Source: DASPSM01 sp963800135 (GTDB lineage: Bacteria > Planctomycetota > Planctomycetia > Planctomycetales > Planctomycetaceae). Taken from it: a stretch of 64,000 nucleotides of DNA. The DNA is taken from positions 310,001 through 374,000 of the forward strand of contig CAWCZR010000010.1 of the NCBI GenBank assembly GCA_963800135.1, given 5' to 3'. A program made the translations under genes and the position numbers. The notes under the pieces were generated by a model. It did not search any database and was not told where the DNA came from. It saw nothing but the letters and a program-made list of their open reading frames with translations. Each line of letters opens with the position of its first letter. Position 1 is the stretch's first letter. Below, one piece after another: positions 17,873 through 26,544 of the stretch.

Positions 17873-18375
17873 TGACCTCCATGAGCACTATCGAGCGGCT
17901 GAAACAGCGATTTAACGGCGAAGGCTTCGCCAGCAGCCAATTTCGCGACAACGCGCGTTTCGACATTCCCCCCGCCGACGTCACTGGCGTGCTGACTTTT
18001 CTCAAGAACGACTGCGGGTTCGACCTGTTGGTCGATATCACCGCGGTCGACCTGCTCGAATACCCCGACGCCCGCAACCGCTTCCGCGTGTTCTACGCCC
18101 TGGCGAACACGGCGACGGCCGAGCGAATATACATACGCACCCACCTCGACGAACCGGAGCTGACGCTGCCCTCCGCTTACCCCTTGTGGCGCGGGGCCGA
18201 CTGGATGGAGCGCGAGGTGTTCGACATGTTCGGCATTCGGTTCGCCGGTCACCCCAACCTGAAACGGATCCTGATGCCCGAAGAATTTACGGCCTTTCCA
18301 CTTCGTAAGGACTATCCCTTGCGTGGTCGCGGCGAGCGCCATAACTTTCCGGTCATCACCCGTGCCGAAAGTTGA
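17872..18375 (+). CDS. nuoC: NADH-quinone oxidoreductase subunit C
   Basis: 167-residue 30-kDa-type subunit of the peripheral arm. The family signature WMEREVFDMFGIRFAGHP and the C-terminal RKDYPLRG are present. It is separate from nuoD here, unlike the fused nuoCD of enterobacteria. ATG 17872 overlaps the nuoB stop by one base (TAATG), indicating translational coupling. Confidence 0.95.
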   Translation: MTSMSTIERLKQRFNGEGFASSQFRDNARFDIPPADVTGVLTFLKNDCGFDLLVDITAVDLLEYPDARNRFRVFYALANTATAERIYIRTHLDEPELTLPSAYPLWRGADWMEREVFDMFGIRFAGHPNLKRILMPEEFTAFPLRKDYPLRGRGERHNFPVITRAES

Positions 18376-18449
18376 GCCGACGGCGCGCAGCCGGCCCAGC
18401 CGGTCCGTGCTTTGCGATTCTTTGAGGCCCGCGGCAGTCGATCACCACT

Positions 18450-19670
18450 ATGTCCCTGCAACTTTCCGAGCTCAGCGACGCCGACTCAGACGACCAGGAA
18501 TATCTGTGGACCCTGAACTTCGGTCCGCAGCATCCGGCCACCCACACGACCCTGCGCCTCGTCCTCAAGCTCGACGGTGAAACGATCGTCGGCGCCGTGC
18601 CCGACATCGGCTACCTGCATAGCGGCTTCGAGAAACTGGGCGAAGACCTCGACTTCAACCAGTACGTGACCATCGTCGACCGGATGAACTACATCTCGCC
18701 GGTCGCCAACGAACTCGCCTGGATTCAATCGGTCGAAAAGCTGGTCGGCGTCACGATCACGCCCCGCTGCAAATACGTCCGCACGATCTTTGCCGAGCTG
18801 ATGCGGATCCACGATCACCTGCTGTGCGTCGGGGCCGCTGCGCTCGACCTGGGGGCCATCACGCCCTTCCTGTATGCCTTCAAGCAGCGGGAAAAGATCT
18901 ACGACATCTGCGAGTTCGCCTCGGGCCAGCGGTTCCATTCGAGCTACATGCGCGTGGGCGGCGTGATGTACGACGTGGACGACAAGTGGGTGAACCTCGT
19001 CCGCGATTTCGCCGCCCATTTCCCCGCGGCAGTGGCCGAAATCACCCGCCTGCTCACCCGCAACCGCATCTTCATGTCGCGGCTGCGCGGCGTCGGCATG
19101 TTGACTCGCGAGGACGCGATCAATTTCAGCTGCTCGGGGCCGGTCGCCCGCGCCAGCGGCGTCGTCCGCGACCTGCGGAAAGACGAGCCCTATCTCGCCT
19201 ATCCCGATTTCGACTTTAAGGTCGTCTGCTCCGACGGCTGCGACTGCTACTCCCGCTATATGGTGCGGATGCAGGAAATGCTCGAGTCGCAAAAGATCAT
19301 CGAGCAGGCGATCGAGAACCTGCCCGGCGGACCGATCAACGTCGACGCCGAAGGGCGGGCCATTATGCCCGGCAAGCAAGAGGTGTATCAGAGCATCGAA
19401 GGGCTGATCCGCCACTTCGAGACCATTATTCCCAACCGCGGCTTTTTGGCCCCCGTCGAAGAAATCTATTCGGCGCAGGAAACTGCCAACGGCGAGCTGG
19501 GCTACTACATCGTCGGCAACGGCACGATCAAGGCCTATCGGGCGCGGACGCGGCCCCCCTCCTACATTCATTTCGCGATTTTCCCGCACTTGATCAAGGG
19601 ACACACGCTGAGCGACGTGGTGGCCGTGCTGGGGAGCCTCAACATCATCGCCGCGGAGTTGGACCGATGA
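18450..19670 (+). CDS. nuoD: NADH-quinone oxidoreductase subunit D
   Basis: 406-residue 49-kDa-type subunit that forms the quinone-binding cavity with NuoB. It shows the conserved starts FGPQHPATHTTLR and LHSGFEKL, and the C-terminal RTRPPSYIHF. It is evolutionarily related to the NiFe hydrogenase large subunit but lacks the nickel cysteines, as expected. A 74-bp gap separates it from nuoC; its TGA overlaps the ATG of nuoE. Confidence 0.96.
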   Translation: MSLQLSELSDADSDDQEYLWTLNFGPQHPATHTTLRLVLKLDGETIVGAVPDIGYLHSGFEKLGEDLDFNQYVTIVDRMNYISPVANELAWIQSVEKLVGVTITPRCKYVRTIFAELMRIHDHLLCVGAAALDLGAITPFLYAFKQREKIYDICEFASGQRFHSSYMRVGGVMYDVDDKWVNLVRDFAAHFPAAVAEITRLLTRNRIFMSRLRGVGMLTREDAINFSCSGPVARASGVVRDLRKDEPYLAYPDFDFKVVCSDGCDCYSRYMVRMQEMLESQKIIEQAIENLPGGPINVDAEGRAIMPGKQEVYQSIEGLIRHFETIIPNRGFLAPVEEIYSAQETANGELGYYIVGNGTIKAYRARTRPPSYIHFAIFPHLIKGHTLSDVVAVLGSLNIIAAELDR

Positions 19671-20143
19671 GCGCCTTGTCCGAGGAGATTAAACAGCGGA
19701 TTCGGGCCGAGTTCGTCAAATATGCGAACAAGCGGGCCGTCACGCTGCCGGCGCTACACATCGTGCAGGACGAGCATCGCTGCGTTTCGTCGGACGCCAT
19801 CCGAGAGGTGGCCACGCTGCTTGAACTGCCTCCGGCCGAAGTCTACGACACGCTCAGCTTCTACGGCTTCTTTCGCGACGAGTCGGCCCCGTTGGGCAAA
19901 CACCGAGTCTGGATCTGCCGCAGCCTGTCGTGCGCCCTCCGCGGCGGCGAGGAATTGCTCGAAGAACTGAGCTCGAAGCTCGGCGCCGAGCCGGGCGAAA
20001 CGACCACCGACGGCAAGATCACGCTCGAATTCGCCGAATGCCTCGGGGCCTGCGAGGGGGCTCCGTGTCTCCTGGTCGATGACGAGTGTCACATGAACAT
20101 GACGACCGCCTCTGCCAGCGATTTGATTCAGAACTTGAAGTGA
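19667..20143 (+). CDS. nuoE: NADH-quinone oxidoreductase subunit E (2Fe-2S)
   Basis: 158-residue 24-kDa-type subunit of the NADH module. Four Cys for the N1a 2Fe-2S cluster are visible in WICRSLSCALRGG and FAECLGACEGAP. The start overlaps nuoD by 4 bp (ATGA), and nuoF follows after 23 bp. Confidence 0.95.
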   Translation: MSALSEEIKQRIRAEFVKYANKRAVTLPALHIVQDEHRCVSSDAIREVATLLELPPAEVYDTLSFYGFFRDESAPLGKHRVWICRSLSCALRGGEELLEELSSKLGAEPGETTTDGKITLEFAECLGACEGAPCLLVDDECHMNMTTASASDLIQNLK

Positions 20144-20166
20144 ACTCCGACTGAATAGGCAACCAC

Positions 20167-21486
20167 GTGGCGACGTTTGAACCCGTACTGATGCGACGAG
20201 TCGGCAAGGAGAGCGGCCAGTCGCTCGCCGGCTACCGCGCCGACGGCGGCTACCAGGCGGTCAAAAAGGCGCTCGGGCTCGCCCCTGACGAAGTCACCAA
20301 GATTGTCAAAGACTCGGGCCTTCGCGGTCGCGGCGGCGCCGGTTTCCCCACGGGCGTCAAATGGACCTTCTTGCCCAAGGACCATCCGGGCCCGATTTAT
20401 CTCTGTATCAATGCCGACGAGAGCGAGCCGGGGACGTTCAACAACCGCATCCTGATGGAGCACGATCCGCATCAGATCCTCGAGGGGATCATCATTGCGG
20501 CCCACGCCATCAAGTGCCACACGGCCTACCTCTACTTGCGCTACGAGTTCGGCCGGTCGTACCGCACGCTCGATCGGGCGATCCGCGAGTGTTACGAAAA
20601 TAACCTGCTCGGCAAGAACATCCTCGGGACCGACTTCTCGCTCGACGTGTACCTGCATCGCGGTGCCGGAGCGTACATCTGCGGCGAAGAGACCGGGCTC
20701 TTGGAGAGTCTCGAAGGGAAGCGGGCCTGGCCGCGAATCAAGCCGCCGTTTCCCGCAGTCGAAGGGCTGTTTCGCAAGCCGACGATCGTCAACAACATCG
20801 AAACGCTGGCCTGCGTACCGCACATCATCGAACGGGGTATCGATTGGTTCCGTTCGATCGGCGTGCCGCCCGATCCGAACAACCCGCGCGACGCCGGCAG
20901 CCTGGGCCCCAAGCTCTACTGCATCAGCGGGCACGTCAACCAGCCCGGCTGCGTGGAGCTGCCCCTGGGGATCACCGCGCCAGCGAGCTGGTCGATGAAT
21001 ACGGCGGCGGCGTGTGGAAGGGACGCAAGGTGAAGGCCTGCGTTCCGGGCGGCATCAGCATGGGCTTCTTGTCGGCCAGCCGAGATGGATACGCCGCTCG
21101 ACTTCAATGGCCCCGGCAAGGTCGGCTGCCTGGGGTTGGGAACCGCCGCGGTGATTGTGGTCGACGACCAGACCAGCATGGTCGACGTGCTCTTCAACTG
21201 CTGCCGGTTCATGGCCCACGAATCGTGCGGTCAATGCACGCCCTGCCGCGAGGGGACCGACTGGTCGCGCAAGATCCTGCAGCGGATTCGAGCGGGGCAC
21301 GGCACCCTGAAGGATTTGGATACGCTCACGGAAATCGCCCAGTCGATGGGGACGATTCCCGGCACGACGATCTGCGGCCTGGCCGACGGCGCCGCCTGGC
21401 CGATCAAGAACGCGATCGAGAAATTCCGCGGCGACTTCGAGCAATACATCCAGAGCGGCCGCACAGCGGTCGTGGTGACGGCGTGA
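20167..21486 (+). CDS. nuoF: NADH-quinone oxidoreductase subunit F (two compensating frameshifts)
   Basis: 51-kDa-type subunit that binds NADH, FMN and cluster N3. Frame 1 (20167 to ~20980) carries the nucleotide/FMN motifs GLRGRGGAGFPTG, NADESEPGTF and GAGAYICGEET. A short middle piece in another frame (~20982-21080) reads ELVDEYGGGVWKGRKVKACV and PGGISMGFLSAS. The original frame then resumes with the 4Fe-4S motif SCGQCTPCREGT to the stop at 21486. Together these give a normal ~440-residue NuoF. The indels sit near 20979-20983 and near 21081 (an apparent extra C in AGCCGAG). Because the net shift is zero and all conserved motifs survive, I favour sequence errors over inactivation. GTG start at 20167. 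Confidence 0.92.
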
Positions 21487-21493
21487 GGAACTG

Positions 21494-23289
21494 ATGGGGA
21501 CCGTCCTCGTAAACGGCACTCCGGTCGAAATCGGCGCGAGCGAGCGGCTGAACGTGATTCAGGCCGCCGATCGGGTCGGTGTCGAGGTGCCGCGGTACTG
21601 CTGGCACCCGGCCCTGACGGTCGTCGCCAGTTGCCGCATGTGCCTGGTCGAGACGGGCGAGAAAAAGCCGGACGGCACCATCGCCATGGGCCCCAAGCTC
21701 GTGCCCGGTTGCCAGACACCGGTCAAGGACGGGATGGTCATCGTCACCAACAGCGAAAAGGTGAAGGCCGCGCAGGCGCAAACGCTCGAATATCTGCTGC
21801 TCAATCACCCGCTCGACTGTCCGGTCTGCGATCAGGCCGGCGAATGCTGGCTGCAGGACTACAGTTACAGATATGGCCACGCCCATTCACGGTTGCACGA
21901 GCCCAAGATCCACCGTCCCGACAAGGACTATATCGGCAACGAGATCACGCTGTTTACCGACCGTTGCGTGATGTGCTCCCGTTGCGTGCGGTTCACCCGC
22001 GAGATCGCCGGCACGGCCGAGCTGCAGGTCATCAACCGGGGCAGCCACTCGGAAATCGACATCTTTCCGGGCAATCCGTGCAACAACAAGCTGGCGGGCA
22101 ACGTCGTCGATATCTGCCCGGTGGGCGCGCTTTGCAGCAAGGACTTCCTGTACAAGCAGCGGGTCTGGTGGCTGCAGATGAAGGAGAGCGTCTGCCCCAA
22201 CTGCAGTACGGGCTGCAGCATCACCGTCGATCAAAATAACGAGCACGTCTACCGGCTGCGGCCGCGCTACAATCCGCAGGCCCAAGGCCACTTCATGTGC
22301 GACGAGGGTCGCTTCGGCTTCAAGTACGTGCATCATCCGGATCGGCTTGGTGAGCCACTCGCCCGCCCCAAGGCTGGGCCAAAGTCGAACGATTGGTCCA
22401 CCGTGCTCGCAGGCGTCCGCTCGGCTCTCAAAGAGGCCGTGCTAACAAACGCCGCCGGCGTCGTCGGCCTTCTGTCGCCCTGGATGACCGTCGAAGAGGC
22501 CTTCCTGCTCGCGAAATATCTGAAGTCCCTCTCGCCCCAAGTGCGCTGGCGCTCGGCCCCGTGCCGATCGAGGGGGAGGACGACCGCTATCCCAAAGGGT
22601 TCGACGGACGTCCGCTGGAAAAAACATTGTTCACGATCCGCGCCGAAAAATGTCCCAACCGCGCGGGCGTGTCGGCCGTGCTCCAGCACTTCGAGGGGAA
22701 CGTCGTCACGTTCGACGAGATCAAGTCCGAACTGTCGGCCGGCCGGGTCGATGCGCTCTACGCGGTCGGCGGATATCGGCTCCCTTGGCTGACCGATGCA
22801 GACCGCACCTGGCTCGCCACGCTCAAGCTGCTCATCGTGCAGGATATTCTGCCATCGACCGCGAGTGAGCTGGCCCACTATCTGTTGCCGGGCGGCTCCT
22901 TCGCTGAGAAGGACGGCACGTTCGTCAATCACGCCGGCCTGGCCCAGGAAATTCATCGCGCGGTCCGCGGTCCCGGCGAGTGTTGGACCGACGGCCGTAT
23001 TCTCATGGAACTGAGCGGCCGCCGAGGCCTGTTCCACGCGCCGACGTTGCGAACGGAAATCGGCACGGAGATTTCCGCGCTCACCGGATTGCGTGCCGGA
23101 CGTCTGGGCCCGCTGGGGCACGCGAGCGCCGACGGTGCCGGTCCGTCCGACGGATCAGCCCACGCGTTGCCGACGTGGGCTCCCGCGCCGACGGTTCCAC
23201 ACGCTCCGCCTGCTTCGGGCCCGCCCGCGCCGCCTCCGCCCCATCTGTCCACGCAAGAGCCCCCGGCGGCCGCGGGAGCCAAGCCATGA
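21494..23289 (+). CDS. nuoG: NADH-quinone oxidoreductase subunit G (one frameshift)
   Basis: 75-kDa-type subunit of about 598 residues. The N-terminal 2Fe-2S domain has RYCWHP, SCRMCLVE and GCQTPV. Next come the His-Cys 4Fe-4S site (HPLDCPVCDQAGECWLQD), a 4Fe-4S set (CVMCSRCVRF, VDICPVGAL) and the molybdopterin-oxidoreductase 4Fe-4S motif CPNCSTGC. A missing base near 22546 moves the frame; the second part resumes in ALGPVPIEGEDDRYPKGF and continues the reduced molybdopterin-like domain (LIVQDILPSTASELAHYLLP). It ends in a Pro/Ala-rich tail and is shorter than enterobacterial NuoG. Its end overlaps the nuoH ATG by 4 bp. Confidence 0.92.
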
Positions 23290-24427
23290 ATTGGATTCAC
23301 GCGATCATCGCGATCGTGGTCGTGCTGGGGGGCGTGCTCACCACGTGCATGTACCTGATCTGGATCGAGCGCAAACTCTCGGCCCGGATTCAGGACCGGA
23401 TCGGCCCCAACCGCGTCGGTCCGTTCGGGCTGCTGCAATCGGTGGCCGACGGCATCAAGTTCGTCCTCAAAGAAGACGTGATCCCCGCGACGGCTGACAA
23501 AACACTGTTTATCGTCGCCCCGACGATCTCCGTCTTCACCACGATGCTGGCTTTCTCGGTGGTGCCGTTTGGTCCGCCGGCGTCGGCGCCGGGCGGATTT
23601 CCCTATGCCATCGCCCCCAATCTCGACATCGGCATTCTGTTCGTGTTTGCGGTGACGAGCCTCGCCGTGTACGGCGTGATTTTGGGGGGTTGGTCGTCGA
23701 ACAACAAATACAGCGCGTTGGGCAGCCTTCGCTCGAGCACCAGGTGGTCAGCTACGAGATTCCGCTGGGGCTTTCCGTGCTGGGTGTGGGGCTGTTGGCC
23801 GGCTCGTTCAATCTCGAGACGGTGATCGGCGGCCAGGCGGTCGGCATTTTCCGCTGGAACATCTGGTTTCAACCGCTGGCTTGGCTGATTTTCTTCGCGA
23901 GCGGTCTGGCCGAGTCAAACCGTTTGCCCTTCGACCTGCCCGAATGTGAACAGGAGCTGGTGGGGGGCTATCACACCGAATATAGCGCGCTCAAATTCGC
24001 GATGTTCTTTCTGGCCGAATACACCCACGTGATCACGATCAGTTTTCTGTCGGCGAGCATGTTCTTCGGCGGCTGGCATTTCCCCTGGATTGCCCGGGCC
24101 GACAGCGTTTACGCCGGCGCGACCGTGGTGAAAGTGCTGGTCTTATTGGCCAAAGTGGGAGCGATCATCACGTTCATCATGATCATTCGCTGGACGATTC
24201 CGCGGTTTCGCTTCGATCAGCTGATGGGGCTGACTTGGAAGGTCTTCATTCCCTTGTCGCTGGCCAACCTCCTCGGGATGATGATCGTCAAACAATACGG
24301 TCTGAGCCCGTGGTGGATGCTGCCGTTCTCGGCGGCGCTGGTTGTGGTGACCACGGGCACGTCGCTCTGGATGACCCGCGGCGTTCCCGAAAACGTAGCC
24401 GCCCAATGGCGCGGCCGCTTGACCTAG
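23286..24427 (+). CDS. nuoH: NADH-quinone oxidoreductase subunit H (one frameshift)
   Basis: About 380-residue membrane subunit that contributes to the quinone tunnel. The first part has MYLIWIERKLSARIQDRIGP and NRVGPFGLLQ. A one-base loss near 23738 (in TCGAGCACCAGG) shifts the frame in the middle of the conserved LGSLRS...QVVSYEIPLGL segment, after which the remaining helices and the signatures LAESNRLPFDLPE and EYSALKFAMFFLAEY follow intact. The two frames join without loss of conserved sequence, so a base error is likely. ATG 23286 overlaps nuoG. Confidence 0.93.
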
Positions 24428-24496
24428 TTGGCCGCACAAGTTCCTGTTCGATCGATCGACTTCGATTTCATTTGACGAGCGACTGCCGGACGAATC

Positions 24497-25141
24497 ATGC
24501 CGATCAAGCCGGAAGACGTGACCTGGGTGAAGGAGCCGCAGTACGGGCTGCTGGATGCGATGTATCTGCCGGCGATTGCCGAAGGGCTGCGGACGACCAT
24601 GCAGCACCTCTTCAGGCCGGAGACGACCACACAGCGGTATCCGGAAGAAAAGCCCCAGCTGCCGCTCAACTATCGGGGCGTCCACCGGCTGAATAAGGAC
24701 GACGCGGGGCACGTGAAGTGTGTCGCCTGTTTCCTGTGCGCGACGGCCTGCCCCGCGCGGTGCATCGAAATTGTGGGGGACAAGGCCCCGGCCGACTGGG
24801 CGGGCCGCGACAAATATCCGACGACGTTCGTGATCGACGAGCTCAAGTGCATTTATTGCGGCATGTGCGAAGAGGCGTGCCCGGTCGACGCGATCGAGCT
24901 GACGAGCATTTACGATCTCGTGGGCCACTCGCGGAAAGAGATGCTCTACGACAAGGAAAAGCTGCTCTCGGTCTACGACGAGACCATCAAGTCGGGCAAA
25001 GATCCAATTCGCACGCACTCCACTCCGCTGGGTCCGGCCTCGCAAATAGCCATTACCATGTTTCCCGCCGGAGGCAGCGCCTCGGTGGCACACCCTGTCG
25101 GTCCGCTCGCTCCGCCAAGCGAACCCGAAACTCCCCATTGA
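24497..25141 (+). CDS. nuoI: NADH-quinone oxidoreductase subunit I (2 x 4Fe-4S)
   Basis: 214-residue ferredoxin-like subunit with two 4Fe-4S motifs, CVACFLCATACP and CIYCGMCEEACP, for clusters N6a and N6b. The preceding RGVHRLNKDDAG is typical of the family. The C-terminal ~50 residues are an Ala/Pro-rich extension. It starts 69 bp after nuoH and 28 bp before nuoJ. Confidence 0.95.
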   Translation: MPIKPEDVTWVKEPQYGLLDAMYLPAIAEGLRTTMQHLFRPETTTQRYPEEKPQLPLNYRGVHRLNKDDAGHVKCVACFLCATACPARCIEIVGDKAPADWAGRDKYPTTFVIDELKCIYCGMCEEACPVDAIELTSIYDLVGHSRKEMLYDKEKLLSVYDETIKSGKDPIRTHSTPLGPASQIAITMFPAGGSASVAHPVGPLAPPSEPETPH

Positions 25142-25169
25142 AAGCGCACCCCGTGAGTCGGTCCCGCCC

Positions 25170-25991
25170 ATGAGTGCATTCTTCGCATGGATTGCTGAGA
25201 ACCGGGCCATGCTGGTCCCGCCGGTCTTCGGCTTCCTTGCGCTCTATCTCCTGTTGCCGCGCGAGTACCGCTTCTGGCGGCCGATTGGCATCGCGTTCGG
25301 TGTCGTGGCGCTGGGGGTACTGGGATACTTGTTCAGCGTGCCGGGTATGTCGCTCAACGGCCTCTTGTTCTACCTGTTCGCCGGCATGGCGATCGTCGCC
25401 GCGGCGGCGACGGTGACGTTTCCCAACCCGATTTATTCCGCCCTGTCGTTCGCGCTGGTGGTCTTGAGCGTCAGCGGTCTGTTCGTGCTCCGCGGCGCGC
25501 TGTTTCTGGCGGCGACTACGGTGATTATTTATGCCGGGGCGATCGTGGTGATGTTTCTGTTCATCATCATGCTGTCGCGACATCCCGGGAACGCGCCCTA
25601 TGACCTCCGGGCTCGCGAACCGTTTCTGGGTTCGCTGGCGGCCTTCCTGCTGTTGTGCGTGCTCGTGTTCACCTTGGCCGATTGGACGAAGTCCGGCATC
25701 GGGCCAGCCCACGGCGCGACGGCCAGCGAACTGGCGGCCGCCGATCCGCTCGACATGCCGCCGCGCAGCCGTAGCGGCTTCATCCCCATTCCGAATCACG
25801 TGGATCCCTATCGCGAGAGCCACGTGCGGGTCAACGAGCCGAGCCCCCTCCGCGGCTTGGGGCGAACATTCTTCACCGATTACCTGTTTGTCGTCGAATT
25901 AGCAGGCACGCTGCTGTTGGTGGCAGGCGTGGGGGCGGTGGCCATCGCTCCGCGCCGCGTGCGCGCTGCCCAACGACCACCGACCGGCTGA
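25170..25991 (+). CDS. nuoJ: NADH-quinone oxidoreductase subunit J
   Basis: 273-residue membrane subunit with hydrophobic helices including LFYLFAGMAIVAAAATVTF and the TM3 region VIIYAGAIVVMFLFIIML, the family hallmark with a pi-bulge in known structures. It is longer than many homologues because of a ~70-residue polar loop between the fourth and last helices (residues ~175-245), probably outside the membrane. It is followed by a 97-bp gap with short repeats before nuoK. Confidence 0.93.
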   Translation: MSAFFAWIAENRAMLVPPVFGFLALYLLLPREYRFWRPIGIAFGVVALGVLGYLFSVPGMSLNGLLFYLFAGMAIVAAAATVTFPNPIYSALSFALVVLSVSGLFVLRGALFLAATTVIIYAGAIVVMFLFIIMLSRHPGNAPYDLRAREPFLGSLAAFLLLCVLVFTLADWTKSGIGPAHGATASELAAADPLDMPPRSRSGFIPIPNHVDPYRESHVRVNEPSPLRGLGRTFFTDYLFVVELAGTLLLVAGVGAVAIAPRRVRAAQRPPTG

Positions 25992-26010
25992 TCGAGAATT
26001 GCGGCAACCG

Positions 26011-26078
26011 CGCCAACTGACAACACAGGCAAACGACAACGTCGCCAACTGACAATGCAGCCAACCGGCAACTGAAAA
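26011..26078 (+). repeat. Short direct repeats in the nuoJ-nuoK gap
   Basis: CGCCAACTGACAA occurs perfectly at 26011-26023 and 26043-26055, with a degenerate third copy, CGGCAACTGAAAA, at 26066-26078. The spacer is otherwise noncoding and occupies the only gap of its size in the second half of the operon. The role is unknown. Confidence 0.6.
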
Positions 26079-26088
26079 CCAGCGGCCA

Positions 26089-26544
26089 ATGACATCCGAC
26101 TTGCTGAGTTACCTGATCGTGGGAGCCATGCTGTTCGCTCTGGGAGCGCTCGGCTTTCTCACGCGTCGCAACATGATCGTCGCCTTCTTGAGCGCGGAAA
26201 TGATGCTCTTGGGCGTGACGCTCAATCTCGTCGCCTTCAGTTACGAGCATTCCAACTACGAAGGACAGGCCTTCACCGCGATCGTGCTGACCGTGGCGGC
26301 GTGCGAGGCGGCTCTGGCGCTGGCCCTGATCTCCTCCTTATACCGATTGCGGAAGACCTTGGATCTCTCGGCCTGGCACGACCTGGGCGAGCCCGAGCCG
26401 GAAGCACTGGCCGAAGTCCCCGAAATGGAACGGCCGCTGCCCGTCCAGCACTTCCCGCGGCTCACGCCGGCCGGGCATCAACCCGAAACTGCTCCGCTCA
26501 TACAACCGGCCTCCGCCCCGTTGGAGACGTCGTCCCGTGTCTGA
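26089..26544 (+). CDS. nuoK: NADH-quinone oxidoreductase subunit K
   Basis: Three-helix membrane subunit; core residues 1-100 match the family (FLTRRNMIVAFLSAEMMLLG with the conserved Glu, then AACEAALALAL with the second Glu of the proton path). The ~50-residue hydrophilic Pro/Glu-rich C-terminal extension makes it 151 residues, compared with about 100 in most bacteria. It overlaps the nuoL start by 8 bp. Confidence 0.94.
   Translation: MTSDLLSYLIVGAMLFALGALGFLTRRNMIVAFLSAEMMLLGVTLNLVAFSYEHSNYEGQAFTAIVLTVAACEAALALALISSLYRLRKTLDLSAWHDLGEPEPEALAEVPEMERPLPVQHFPRLTPAGHQPETAPLIQPASAPLETSSRV

Noticed and set aside
25981..26089. Short repeats in the nuoJ-nuoK gap as a CRISPR array
   Set aside because: Only two perfect 13-bp copies with unequal spacers and no cas genes in the window.
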